Shown here: piece by piece, positions 26,025-39,136 of the stretch
Layout: each line of letters opens with the position of its first letter
Numbering within the stretch: position 1 is the first letter of the stretch
Source of the DNA: Ianthella basta
Lineage: Eukaryota > Porifera > Demospongiae > Verongiida > Ianthellidae
NCBI GenBank assembly: GCA_964019415.1
Contig: OZ025873.1
Coordinates: forward strand, 1,364,987-1,428,986
Direction: 5' to 3'
DNA length: 64,000 nucleotides
The notes under the pieces: model-generated
What the model was told of the DNA's origin: nothing
Seen by the model: only the letters and a program-made list of their open reading frames with translations
The model's database searches: none
Translations under genes and position numbers: made by a program

Positions 26025-29000
26025 TTAATTTGTGGTGTTAATGAAATCCTGGCATAGTCTGGTAAATAAATAATAGTCTTTGGTGTTACGAATATGTGCT
26101 GGCAGCGTCCGCCAAAGTGATGCACCGGCAAAGCTGTAGGCTTTCTGACCAAACGAAGTCTTGACTGGAGGGAGATTAAGTTGACAAGTAGAAGAGGATC
26201 GAGTTGTGTAGTGGGAGGAAGCAGAAGAGAAGAGCCGTGATAGATAAGGCGGAGAGTGGGAAGATAAGCACCTGAACATGCACTGGGCCATATGAAGTTT
26301 TCTTCTCGAGGAGAGAGTCGTCAAGCCAAGTTCTCGAAGAGCAGTAGCAGAAGAAGAGGCACGACACCTACGAAGAACTATCTTGCAGCCAAAGTTCAGC
26401 AGAGTTTCCAGCCAGTGAGAGTCCTTTTGTGTGCATCCAGCCCAAACAACATCACAATAATCAAAATGTGGAAGAATGTAAGATTTGAGATAAAGTAGTA
26501 GAAGAGATTGGGGGAGAAACCAAGAAAGTCTTCTAAGGAGATTGAGACAACGGGAGACCTTCCCACTGACCATGTCAACATGATCGCTCCAAGTGAGAGT
26601 ATCGTTGATTAGAACGCCTAGGTACTTGAACACCTGCACCTGTTCTACAGCCGTGCCGTCTACTTCTAGATTCAGGTCAGCATCGAGTTTCTTCTTAGGT
26701 GAGTGCAGAAGCATGCACTTGGTTTTGGAGGTATTTAGTTTGAGTCCATTCTTTGCAATCCACAAGTTGGCTAAGTTTTTAGGCAGATGTGGAGGGAAGA
26801 GTTAAGAGAAGGAATACTGTTACTGATGATGTAAATAGCTGTGTCATCAGCGAAGAGAACAGTAGAGTCTGGAGGTAAGACTGAGGGCAGGTCATTGATA
26901 AAGGTGGAGAAGAGAGAAGGGCCAAGCACAGAGCCTTGGGGAACACCAGAAGTTGGAAAACCAAGGGAAGAAGAAGAATCACCTACACGAGTGACCTGGG
27001 AGCGATCTGACAAGTATGATTTAAACCAAGCAGTGGCGGAGGGAGAAAGACCGATTTGGGAGAGCTTAGCTAAGAGAAGATCATGATTGACAGTGTCAAA
27101 AGCCTTCGAAATGTCCAGAAACACAACACCGACATACTGTTTCCTGTCTAGGGCCTTGTACCAGTCATCCAGACAGTGGAGAAGAAGTGTTTGTGTGGAG
27201 TGCATGGGTCGAAATCCAGATTGGTAGGGGAAGAGAAGGTCATTAGAGTGAAGATGAGATGAGAGCTGTTGTTGGACACATTTTTCCAGAAGTTTACTGC
27301 AAACCGGAAGCAGGGAGATGGGCCGGTAGTTGGAGGGAGAGACACGGTCACCACCTTTGTGTAGTGGCTTCACCCAAGCACATTTCCAAGGTGTAGGGAA
27401 AATGGAGGAAGTGATGGAAGAGTTAAGGATGGAGCACAGAGGAAAGCAGACAACAGATCTGCCAGCAATGAGTGCTGCAGCAGGGATGCCATCTAAACCT
27501 GCTGAACACTTAGGCCTTAAAGAAGCAAGAGCATTTTCACACCAAGAAGGAGTGGTGGGAACTAGAGACAGAGTAGATTCAGTAGAAGGTACAGAAGAGG
27601 GAGGAGAAAGAGAAGCATTTGAGCCAGAGGAAGATACAGATACGAAGTGGTTGTTCAGCGTGTCAGCAACCACAGATAGGCTACTGTTGAAGGAAGACCA
27701 GTTGTCCACAGGCGGAGATGAGACACCAGCAGCCTTGAGAGCTTTCCAAAGCTTGGATGGATGAGCATTGTTGCTGATGAGATGGTGAAAGTACTCTCTC
27801 TTGGCCTTGCGCTGTAGAGATGTGACACGGTTTCGCTGTGCCTTAAATGCCTCCCATGATACAGTCAGCCTGTTTCTTCGAAATACTCTGTATAGTGCAT
27901 TGCGTCGGTCCATTTCATCTCTGATGGCTTTGGTGATCCATGGAGCAGGGTTCTTCTTCACTCGGACAGTTCTTAACGGTGCATGTGAGTCAAGTACTTC
28001 TAAAAACAGTGTGTTAAAGATGCTGACTTTGTCATCAGGGCAGTCAAAGATGTCAATGATGGACCAGGGCGCTGTTGACAGATCTGCTTCAAAGGTAGAT
28101 TTGGAGAAGTTTTTGAAGGACCGGCGAGTAACCATGGATGGAGGGGGCTTTGAAACACCACATTCAATGTCAAGCAAGATTGGAAGATGATCAGAGATTG
28201 GAGAGCTCAGGACTACAGACTTGGCAATGGGGATGTCAGAGGAAGTAAGGAAGAGGTCAAGAATGGATTGGGACTTGGCAGAGAAACGAGTAGGGAGATT
28301 GATGGTCTGGGTCAGAGAATGGGAATGGATAAAGGTTTGAAAAGCTTTAGAGTGTGGTTTGGTCAAATCACTCATGTCAATGTTGAAGTCACCACAAGCA
28401 ATAACATTCTTTTTGGAAGTCATCATTGATTCGATGTTAGTAAACAGGTTTTGGACGGATTGAGAAGGCAAGCTGGGCGGACGATAGAAGCAGCCAAAAG
28501 CAAGCGGAGAGGAGAAGGGCTTAGTATCAATAGAAAGCCACAAGTACTCAATACCAGATGAAGAAGCACCACAAGAAAGTACGGAACAGGACAGATAGTC
28601 AGCACAGTACACGGCAACACCACCACCACAACGAGAACGATCACAACGAAACAAAGAATAACCAGGCAGGCGAAGCTCACAATCAACAACAGAAGAGTCC
28701 AGCCAGGTTTCGGAGAGAGCCAGGACTTCAGGATGGATAGAGGACACTAGGTAGGCAACGTCGTCAAAGTGGCGAACGAGGCTGCGCGTATTCAGGTGGA
28801 CAAATCGTAGCGTCTTCTCACCTTTCTGTATAGCGTACGGCTTTTGGGGTTCAGTAGTAGTAGTGGCAGCAGCATAGGGTCCTGGGTTCTGTTCCACGTC
28901 TCCACTTCTGAGAAGTAGCTTGTTGTTCCTTTGGCTGAGCCTCTGGAGAATCCTCACGGCCTCAGTGGCTCGCTTCCTCGAACGCGCCAGGTATGAATAA

Positions 29001-29185
29001 ACCCCGACGGAGGGATACCTCGGCAGCAGGCAGGTTGTGAAGCTCTCGGTGGGTTTAAAACTGTCCTCGTAGCTATGCCAATGACTTTCTCCACAAAAGA
29101 TTCAAGACTTCTCCACAAACACTGCAAACCAAAACGACGCTATCAACACCGCTAGCACGCGAGCGGCCATCTTCTTCGTACTCAT
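26025..29185 (-). pseudogene. LINE ORF2: 2A peptide, APE endonuclease, reverse transcriptase
   Basis: Reading starts at ATG 29185 with a 27-residue hydrophobic, signal-like stretch and meets an in-frame TGA at 29102-29104. The frame then stays open to 26771. It contains the 2A motif GDVEQNPGP (28877-28903), APE endonuclease motifs (LNTRSL, SETWLD, CFYRPPS, GDFNID, SDHLPI) and reverse transcriptase motifs (NYRPISLLP, FLDISKAFDTVNH, GVPQGSVLGP, FADDTAIY). A one-base shift in a run of five A near 26775 ends the frame. The thumb and C-terminal region resume at 26765-26025 (WIAKNGLKL, FKYLGV, SLWRTLPAHIR). Two lesions in otherwise well-preserved coding suggest a young dead copy or assembly errors. 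CR1/L2 assignment is by motif style, not phylogeny. Confidence 0.88.
28877..28903 (-). other. 2A ribosome-skipping motif (GDVEQNPGP)
   Basis: Encoded GDVEQNPGP matches the 2A consensus D-V/I-E-x-N-P-G-P exactly and is preceded by a leucine-rich stretch (NNKLLLRS), as in active 2A sequences. Ribosomes would skip the bond between the last Gly (28880-28882) and Pro (28877-28879). That would release a short N-terminal leader and start the endonuclease-RT protein with Pro. 2A motifs at the N-terminus of ORF2 are known in APE-type LINEs of several invertebrates. Confidence 0.9.
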
Positions 29186-29187
29186 AC

Positions 29188-32100
29188 ATGAGGCAAGATA
29201 TAGCAAGATTAAGCAAGATTAGGCAAGATGAGGCAAGAAATAGCAAGATGAGGCAAGATGAGGCAAGATATAGCAAGAAGAAGCAAGATGAGGCAAGATG
29301 AGGCAAGATATTGCAAGGCAAAGAAAGATGAGGCGAGATGTAGCAAGATGAAGCAAGATGAGGCAAGATGAGGCAAGATGAGGTAAGATGAGGAAAGATA
29401 TAGCAAGTTGAAGCAAAATGAAGCAAGGTGAGGCAAGATGTGGAAAGATATAGCAAGATGAAGCAAGATGAGGCAAGATGAGGTAAGATATAAAAAGATG
29501 AAGCAAGATGAAGCAAGATGAAGCAAGATTTAGTAAGATATAGCAAGATGAAGCAAGATGAGTCAAGATGAGGCAAGATGAGGCAAGATATTGCAAGATG
29601 AGGCAATATGAGGCAAGATATTGCAAGATGAGGCAAGAAGTAGCAAGATGAGGCAAGATGAGGCAAGATATTGCAAGATGACGCAAGATGAGGCAAGATG
29701 AGGCAAGATGAGGGAAGATGAAACAAGATGAGGTAAGATGAGGAAAGATATAGCAAGTTGAAGCAAGATGAAGCAAGATGAGTCAAGATGAGGAAAGATA
29801 TAGCAAGATGAGGCAAGATGAAGCAAGATATTGCAAGATGAGGCAAGATGAGGCAAGATATTGCAAAATAAGGCAAGATGAGGCAAGATACTGCAAGATG
29901 AGGAAAGAACTAGCAAGATGAGGCAAAATGAGGCAAGATATAGCAAGAAGAAGCAAGATGAGGCAAAATGAGGCAAGAAATAGCAAGATGAGGCAAGATG
30001 AGGTAAGATATTGCAAGATGAGGCAAGAAATAGCAAGATGAGGCAAGATGAGGCAAGATATAGCAAGATCAAGCAAGATGAGGCTAGATGAGGCAAGATA
30101 TAGCAAGATTAAGCAAGATTAGGCAAGATGAGGCAAGAAATAGCAAGATGAGGCAAGATGAGGCAACATATTGCAATTGCAAGATGAGGTAAGCTATAGC
30201 AAGAAGAAGCAAGATGAGGCAAGATATAACAAGATTAAGCAAGATGAGGCAAGATGAGGCAAGAAATAGCAAGATGAGGCAAAATAAGGCAAGAAAAAGC
30301 AAAATGAGGCAAGATGAGGCAAGATAATGCAAGATGAGGCAAGAAATAGCAAGATGAGGCAAGATATAGCAAGAAGAAGCAAGATGAGGCAAGAAATAGC
30401 AAGAAGCAAGATGAGGCAAGAAATAGCAAGATGAGGCAAGATATAGCAAGAAGAAGCAAGATGAGGCAAGAAATAGCAAGATGAGGCAAGAAAGAGCAAG
30501 ATGAGGAAAGATGAGGCAAGATATTGCAAGATGAGGCAAGAAATAGCAAGATGAGGTAAAATGAGTCAAGATATTGAAAGATGAGGCAAGATATAGCAAG
30601 TTGAGGCAAGATATTGCAAGATGAGGCAATAAATAGCAAGATGAGGCAAGATGAGGCAAGATATTGCAAGATGAGGCAAGATATAGCAAGATGAGGCAAA
30701 ATGAGTCAAGATATTGCAAGATGAGGCCAGAAATAGCAAGATGAGGTAAAATGAGTCAAGAAATTGCAAGATGAGGCAAGAAATAGCAAGATATTGCAAG
30801 ATGAGGCAAGATATAGCAAGAAGAATCAAGATGAGTCAAGAAATAGCAAGATGAGGCAAGATGAGGCAAGAAATAGCAAGATGAGGCAAGATGAGGCAAG
30901 ATATTGCAAGATGAGGCCAGAAATAGCAAGGTGAGGTAAAATGAGTCAAGAAATTGCACGATGAGGCAAGAAATAGCAAGATATTGCAAGATGAGGCAAT
31001 ATATAGCAAGATGAGTCAAGATATTGCAAGATGTGTCAAGAAATAGCAAGAAGAAGCAAGATGAGGAAAGAAATAGCAAAATGAGGCAAGATGAGGCAAG
31101 ATATTGCAAGATGAGGCAAGATATAGCAAGTAGAAGCAACATGAGGCAAGATATTGCAAGATGAAGCAAGATATAGCAAGAAGCACGATGAGGCAAGAAA
31201 TAGCAAGATGAGGCAAGATGAGGCAAGATATTGCAAGATGAGGCAAGAAATAGCAAGATGAGGCAAGATGAGGCAAGATATAGCAAGAAGAATCAAGATG
31301 AGGCAAGAAATAGCAAGATGAGGCAAGATGAGGCCAAGAAAATTAATAGCAAGATGAGGCAAGAGAGGCAAGAAATAGCAAGATGAGGCAAGATGAGGCA
31401 AGATGAGGCAAGATGAGGCAAGAAATAGCAAGATGAGGCAAAATGAGTCAAGATATTGCAAGATGAGGCAAGATATAGCAAGAAGAAGCAAGATTAGGCA
31501 AGATATTGCAAGATGAGGCAAGATATAGCAAGAAGAAGCAAGATGAGGCAAGATGAGGCAAGATATTGCGAGATGAGGCAAGAAATAGCAAGATATTGCA
31601 AGATGAGGCAAGATACTGCAAGATATAGCAAGATGAGGCAAGTTATTGCAAGAAGGGACAAGAAATAGCAAGATGAGGCAAAATGAGGCAATATATTGTA
31701 GGATGAGGCAGGATATAGCAAGAAGAAGCAAGATGAGGTAAGATGAGGCAAGATATTGCAAGATGAGGCAAGATATAGCAAGAAGCAAGATGAGGCAAGA
31801 AATAGCAAGATGAGGCAAGATGAGGCAAGATATTGCAAGATGAGGCAAGATATAGCAAGAAGAAGCAAGATGAGGCGAGAAACAGCAAGATGAGGCAAGA
31901 TGAGGCAAGAAATAGCAAGATGAGGCAAGATGAGGCAAGATCTTGAGAGATGAGACAAGAAATAGCAAGATGAGGCAAAATGAGTCAAGATATTGCAAGA
32001 TGAGGCAAGAAATAGCAAGATGAGGCAAGATGAGGCAAGATATAGCAAGATTAAGCAAGATGAGGCAAGATGAGGCAAGATATAGCAAGCTGAAGCAAGA

Positions 32101-35100
32101 TGAGGCAAGATGAGGCAAGAAATAGCAAGATGAGGCAAGATATAGCAAGATAAGGCAAGATGAGGCAAGATTAGGTAAGATAAGGCAAGATGAGGCAAGA
32201 TATTGCAAGATGAAGAAAGATGAGGCAAGATATTGCAAGATGAAGCAAGATGAGGCAAGATATAGCAAGATGAAGCAAGATGAGGCAAGATGAGGCTAGA
32301 TATAGCAAGATGAAGCAAGATGAGGCAAGATGAGGCAAAATATTGCAAGATGAGGCACGAAATAGCAAGATGAGGCAAGATGAGGCAAGATATAGCAAGA
32401 TGAAGCAAGATGAGGCAAGATGAGGCAAGATATAGCAAGATGAAGCAAGATGAGGCAAGATGAGGCAAGAAATAGCAAGATGAGGCAAGATGAGGCAAAA
32501 TATTGCAAGATGAGGCACGAAATAGCAAGATGAGGCAGGATTAGGTTAGATGAGGTAAGATATTGCAAGATGACGCAAGATATAGCAAGATGAGGCAAGA
32601 AATAGCAAGATCTGGCAAGCTGAGGCAAGATATTGCAAAATGAGACAAGAAATAGTAAGATGAGGCAAGATGAGGTAAGATATTGCAAGATGAGACAAGA
32701 TGAGGCAAGATATAGCAAGATGAGGCAAGAAATAGCAAGATGAGGCAAGATGAGGCAAGATATTGCTAGATGAGACAAGAAATAGCAAGATGAGGCAAAA
32801 TGAGTCAAGATATTGCAAGTTGAGGCAAGAAATAGCAAGATGAGGCAAGATGAGGCAAGATATAGCAAGATTAAGCAAGATTAGGCAAGATGAGGCAAGA
32901 TATAGCAAGATGAAGCAAGACGAGGCAAGATGAGGCAAGAAATAGCAAAATGAGGCAAGATGAGGCAAAATATTGCAAGATGAGGCAAGAAATAGCAAGA
33001 TGAGGCAGGATTAGGTTAGATGAGGTAAGATATTGCAAGATGACGCAAGATATAGCAAGATGAGGCAAAAAATAGCAAGATGAGGCAAGATGAGGCAAGA
33101 TATTGCAAGATGAGAGAAGAAATAGCAAGATGAGGCAAAATGAGTCAAGATATTGCAAGATGAGGCAAGAAATAGCAAGATGAGGCAAGATGAGGCAAGA
33201 TATAGCAAGATTAAGCAAGATCAGGCAAGATGAGGCAAGATATAGCAAGATTAAGCAAGATGAGGCAAGATGAGGCAAGAAATAGCAACATTAGGCAAGA
33301 TGAGGCAAAATATTGCAAGATGAGGCAAGAAATAGCAAGATGAGGCAAGATGAGGTTAGATGAGGTAAGATATTGCAAGATGAGGTAAGATATAGCAAGA
33401 TGAGGCAAGATGAGGCAAGATAAAGCAAGATGAGGCAAGATATTGCAAGATTAGACAAGAAATAGCAAGATGAGGCTAGATATTGCAAGATAAGGCAAGA
33501 AATAGCAAGATGAGGCAAGATGAGGCAAGATATTGCAAGATGAAACAAGAAATAGCAAGATGAGGCAAGATGAGGCAAGATGAGGCAAGATATAGCAAGA
33601 TTAAGCAAGATGAGGCAAGATGAGGCAAGATATAGCAAGCTGAAGCAAGATGAGGCAAGATGAGGCAAGAAATAGCAAGATGAGGCAAGATATAACAAGA
33701 TGAGGCAAGATGAGGCAAGATTAGGTAAGATATTGCAAGATGAGGCAAGATGAGGCAAGATATTGCAAGATGAAGAAAGATGAGGCAAGATATGGCAAGA
33801 TGAAGCAAGATGAGGCAAGATATAGAGAGATGAAGCAAGATGAGGCAAGATGAGGCTAGATATAGCAAGATGAAGCAAGATGAGGCAAGATGAGGCAAGA
33901 TATAGCAAGATGAGGCAAGATGAGGCAAAAAATAGCAAGATGAGGCAAGATGAGGTAAGATATAGCAAGATGAAGCAAGATGAAGCAAGATGAGGCAAGA
34001 AATAGCAAGTTGAGGCAAGATGAGGCAAGAAATAGCAAGATGAGGCAAGATGAGGCAAAATATTGCAAGATGAGGCACGAAATAGCAAGATGAGGCAGGA
34101 TGAGGTTAGATGAGGTAAGATATTGCAAGATGACGCAAGATATAGCAAGATGAGGCAAGAAATAGCAAGATGTGGCAAGATGAGGCAAGATATTGCAAAA
34201 TGAGACAAGAAATAGCAAGATGAGGCAAGATGAGGCAAGATGAGGTAAGATATTGCAAGATGAGGCAAGATGAGGCAAGATATAGCAAGATGAGGCAAGA
34301 AATAGCAAGATGAAGCAAGATGAGGCAAGATATTGCTAGATGAGACAAGAAATAGCAAGATGAGGCAAAATGAGTCAAGATATTGCAAGTTGAGGCAAGA
34401 AATAGCAAGATGAGGCAAGATAAGGCAAGATATAGCAAGATTAGGCAAGATGAGGCAAGATATAGCAAGATGAAGCAAGACGAGGCAAGATGAGGCAAGA
34501 AATAGCAAGATGAGGCAAGATGAGGCCAAATATTGCAAAATGAGGCAAGAAATAGCAAGATGAGGCAGGATGAGGTTAGATAAGGTAAGATATTGCAAGA
34601 TGACGCAAGATATGGCAAGATGAGGCAAGAAATAGCAAGATGAGGCAAGATGAGGCAAGATACTGCAAGATGGGACAAGAAATAGCAAGATGAGGCAAAA
34701 TGAGTCAAGATATTGCAAGATGAGGCAAGAAATGGCAAGATGAGGCAAGATGAGGCAAGACATAGCAAGATTAAGCAAGATGAGGCAAGATGAGGCAAGA
34801 TATAGCAAAATTAAGCAAGATGAGACAAGATGAGGCAAGAAATAGCAAGATTAGGCAAGATGAGGCAAAATATTGCAAGATGAGGCAAGAAATAGCAAGA
34901 TGAGGCAAGATGAGGTTAGATGAGGTAAGATATTGCAAGATGACGCAAGATATGGCAAGATGAGGCAAGAAATAGCAAGATGAGGCAAGATGAGGCAAGA
35001 TATTGCAGGATGGGACAAGAAATAGCAAGATGAGGCAAAATGAGTCAAGATATTGCAAGATGAGGCAAGAAATAGCAAGATGAGGCAAGATGAGGCAAGA

Positions 35101-38100
35101 TATAGCAAGATTAAGCAAGATGAGGCAAGATGAGGCAAGATATAGCAAAATTAAGCAAGATGAGACAAGATGAGGCAAGAAATAGCAAGATTAGGCAAGA
35201 TGAGGCAAAATATTGCAAGATGAGGCAAGAAATAGCAAGATGAGGCAAGATGAGGTTAGATGAGGTAAGATATTGCAAGATGAGGCAAGATATAGCAAGA
35301 TGAGGCAAGATGAGGCAAGATATTGCAAGATGAGGCAAGATATTGCAAGATGAGACAAGAAATAGCAAGATGAGGCAAGATGAGGCAAGATATTGCAAGA
35401 TGAGGCAAGAAATAGCAAGATGAGGCAAGATGAGGCAAGATATTGCAAGATGAAACAAGAAATAGCAAGATGAGGCAAGATGAGGCTAGATATAGCAAGA
35501 TGAGGCAAGATGAGGCAAGATATAGCAAGATGAGGCAAGATGAGGTAAGATAGAGCAAGATGAGGCAAGATGAGGCAAGATATAGCAAGATGAGGCAAGA
35601 TATAGCAAGATGAGGCAAGATGAGGCAAGATATAGCAAGATGATGAAATATGAGGAGAGATATAGCAAGATGAGGCAAGATATGGCAAGATATAGCGAGA
35701 TGTAGCATGATGAAGCAAGATGAGGCAAGATATAGCAAAATGAGGCAAGATGAGGCAAGATATAGCAATATGAAGCAAAATGAGGCAAGATGAGGCAAGA
35801 TATAGCAAGATGACGCAAGATGAGGCAAGATGAGGAAAGATATAGCAAGATGAAGCAAGATGAGGGAAGATGAGGCAATAAATAGCAAGATGAGGCAAGA
35901 TGAGGCAAAATATTGCAAGATGAGGCAAGAAATAGCAAGACGAGGCAAGATGAGGTTAGATGAGGCAAGATATTGCAAGATGAGGCAAGAAATAGCAAGA
36001 TGAGGCAAGATGAGGCAAGAAATAGCAAGATGAGGCAAGATGAGGCAAGATATTGCAAGATGAGACAAGGTATAGCAAGAAAAAGCAAGATGAGGCAAGA
36101 TATAGCAAGATGAAGCAAGATGAGGCAAGATATTGCAAGATGAGGCAAGAAATAGCAAGATGAGGCAAGATATTGCAAGATGAGGCAAGAAATAGCAAGA
36201 TGAGGCAAGATGAGGCAAGATGAGGTAAGATATAGCAAGATGAGGCAAGATGAGGCAAGATATAGCAAGATGAGGCAAGATATTGCAAGATGAGACAAGA
36301 AATAGCAAGATGAGGCAAGATGAGGCAAGATCTTGCAAGATGAGGTAAGAAATAGCAAGTTGAGGCAAGATGAGGCAAGATATTGCAAGATGAGGCAAGA
36401 AATAGCAAGATGAGGCAAGATGAGGCAAGATATAGCAAGATTAATCAAGATAAGGCAGGATTAGGCACGATGAGGCAAAATATTGCAAGATGAGGCAAGA
36501 AATAGCAAGATGAGGCAAGATGAGGCAAAATATTGCAAGATGAGACAAGAAATAGCAAGATGAGGCAAGATGAGGTTAGATGAGGTAAGATATTGCAAGA
36601 TGAGGCAAGATATAGCAAGATGAGGCAAGATGAGGCAAGATATAGCAAGATGAGGCAAGATATTGAACGATGAGGCAAGAAATAGCAAGATGAGGCAAGA
36701 TGAGGCAAGATATAGCAAGATTAAGCACGATGAGGCAAGATGAGGCAAGATGAGGCAAAATATTGCAAGATGAGGGAAGAAATAGCAAGATGAGGCAAGA
36801 TGAGGTTAGATGAGGTAAGATTTTGCAAGATGAGGCAAGAAATAGCAAGATGAGGCAAGATATTGCAAGATGAGGCAAGAAATAGCAAGATGAGGCAAGA
36901 TGAGGCAAGATGAGGTAAGATACTGCAAGATGAGGCAAGAAATAGCAAGATGAGGCAAGATGAGGCAAGATATAGCAAGATGAGGCAAGATGAGGCAAGA
37001 TATAGCAAGATGAGGCAAGATATTGCAAGATGAGACAAGAAATAGCAAGATGAGGCAAGATGAGGCAAGATCTTGCAAGATGAGGTAAGAAATAGCAAGT
37101 TGAGGCAAGATGAGGCAAGATATTGCAAGATGAGGCAAGAAATAGCAAGATGAGGCAAGATGAGGCAAGATATAGCAAGATTAATCAAGATAAGGCAGGA
37201 TGAGGCACGATGAGGCAAAATATTGCAAGATGAGGCAAGAAATAGCAAGATGAGGCAAGATGAGGCAAAATATTGCAAGATGAGACAAGAAATAGCAAGA
37301 TGAGGCAAGATGAGGTTAGATGAGGTAAGATATTGCAAGATGAGGCAAGATATAGCAAGATGAGGCAAGATGAGGCAAGATATAGCAAGATGAGGCAAGA
37401 TATTGAACGATGAGGCAAGAAATAGCAAGATGAGGCAAGATGAGGCAAGATATAGCAAGATTAAGCACGATGAGGCAAGATGAGGCAAGATGAGGCAAAA
37501 TATTGCAAGATGAGGGAAGAAATAGCAAGATGAGGCAAGATGAGGTTAGATGAGGTAAGATTTTGCAAGATGAGGCAAGATATAGCAAGATTAGGTAAGA
37601 TGAGGCAAGATATTGCAAAATGAAGAAAGATGAGGTAAGATATTGCAAGATGAGGCAAAAAATAGCAAGATGAAGCAAGATGAGGCAAGATATAACAAGA
37701 TGAAGCAAGTTGATGCAAGATATTGCAAGATGAAGCAAGATGAGGCAAAATATTGCAAGATGAGTCAAGAAACAGCAAGATGAAGCAGGATGAGACAAAA
37801 TATTGCAAGATGACACAAGAAATAGCAAGATGCATGAGGCAAGATGAGGTATAAGATATAGCAAGATGAAGCAAGGTGAGACAAGATGAGGCAAGATCTA
37901 GCAAGATGAGGCATGATGAGGCAAGATATTGCAAGATGAGGCAAGATATAGCAAGATGAAGCAAGATGAGGCAAGATATAGCAAGATGATGAAATATGAG
38001 GAGAGATATAGCAAGATGAGGCAAGATATGGCAAGATATAGCGAGATGTAGCAAGATGAAGCAAGATGAGGCAAGATATAGCAAAATGAAGCAAGATGAG

Positions 38101-39136
38101 GCAAGATATAGCAATATGAAGCAAAATGAGGCAAGATGAGGCAAGATATAGCAAGATGACGCAAGATGAGGCAAGATGAGGAAAGATATAGCAAGATGAA
38201 GCAAGATGAGGGAAGATGAGGCAATAAATAGCAAGATGAGGCAAGATGAGGCAAAATATTGCAAGATGAGGCAAGAAATAGCAAGACGAGGCAAGATGAG
38301 GTTAGATGAGGCAAGATATTGCAAGATGAGGCAAGAAATAGCAAGATGAGGCAAGATGAGGCAAGAAATAGCAAGATGAGGCAAGATGAGGCAAAATATT
38401 GCAAGATGAGGCAAGAAATAGCAAGATGAGGCAAGATGAGGCAAGATATTGCAAGATGAGACAAGGTGTAGCAAGAAGAAGCAAGATGAGGCAAGATATA
38501 GCAAGATGAAGCAAGATGAGGCAAGATATTGCAAGATGAGGCAAGAAATACCAAGATGAGGCAAGAAGAGGCAAGATGAGGTACGATGAGGCAAGATGAG
38601 GCAAGATATAGCAAAATGGAGAAAGATGAGGCAAGAAATAGCAAGATGAAGCAAGATGAGGCAAGATATAGCAAGATGAGGCAAGATGAGGTAAGATATT
38701 GCAAGAAGAGGCAAGATATAGCAAGAAGAAGCAAGATGAGGCAAGATGAGGCAAGATATTGCAAGATGAGGCAAGAAATAGCAAGATGAGGCAAGATGAG
38801 GCAAGATATTGCAAGATAAGGCAAGAAATAGCAAGATGAGGCAAGATGAGGCAAAATATTGCAAGATGAGGCAAGAAATAGCAAGATGAGGCAAGATGAG
38901 GCAAGATATTGCAAGATGAAACAAGGTATAGCAAGAAGAAGCAAGATGAGGCAAGATATAGCAGGATGAAGCAAGATGAGGCAAGATATTGCAAGATGAG
39001 GCAAGAAATACCAAGATGAGGCAAGAAGAGGCAAGATGAGGTACGATGAGGCAAGATGAGGCAAGATATAGCAAGATGAAGAAAGATGAGGCAAGAAATA
39101 GCAAGATGAAGCAAGATGAGGCAAGATATAGCAAGA
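29188..39136. repeat. Decanucleotide minisatellite, family A (right block)
   Basis: Ten kilobases of 10-bp units rich in GCAAGATATA, GCAAGATATT, GCAAGAAATA and GCAAGATGAA. From about 31801 to 37830 the unit phase does not move by a single base. The next phase, set by a short disruption near 37835, runs on into family B. Internal duplications include 36231-36840 with 36971-37580 (offset 740), and a block around 35641 repeated near 37987 (offset 2,346). Confidence 0.96.
36231..37580. repeat. 740-bp-offset tandem duplication in the array
   Basis: Bases 36231-36840 and 36971-37580 (610 bp each) are near-identical. The one difference I noticed is TTAGGCACGA at 36461 versus TGAGGCACGA at 37201. 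Such similarity in fast-evolving DNA implies a very recent copying event. Confidence 0.85.

Larger units (their letters stand above)
25819..29187 (-). mobile_element. CR1/L2-like non-LTR retrotransposon with 2A peptide, degenerate
   Basis: A 3.4-kb LINE inserted in the minisatellite on the minus strand. The 3' end has AATAAA (25834-25839 on the complement) and finishes in a short TATCC tandem tail, as CR1/L2-type elements do, rather than in poly(A). The 5' end lies two bases upstream of an ATG, so the 5' UTR and any ORF1 are missing. ATGAGG flanks both ends (25813-25818 and 29188-29193), which could be a target duplication but is also a common array word. Coding capacity covers an APE endonuclease and a reverse transcriptase. 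Confidence 0.9.

Noticed and set aside
26771..26785. Programmed -1 frameshift site in the LINE
   Set aside because: The zero-frame codons CTA AAA ACT do not form a slippery heptamer. A simple indel explains the shift.
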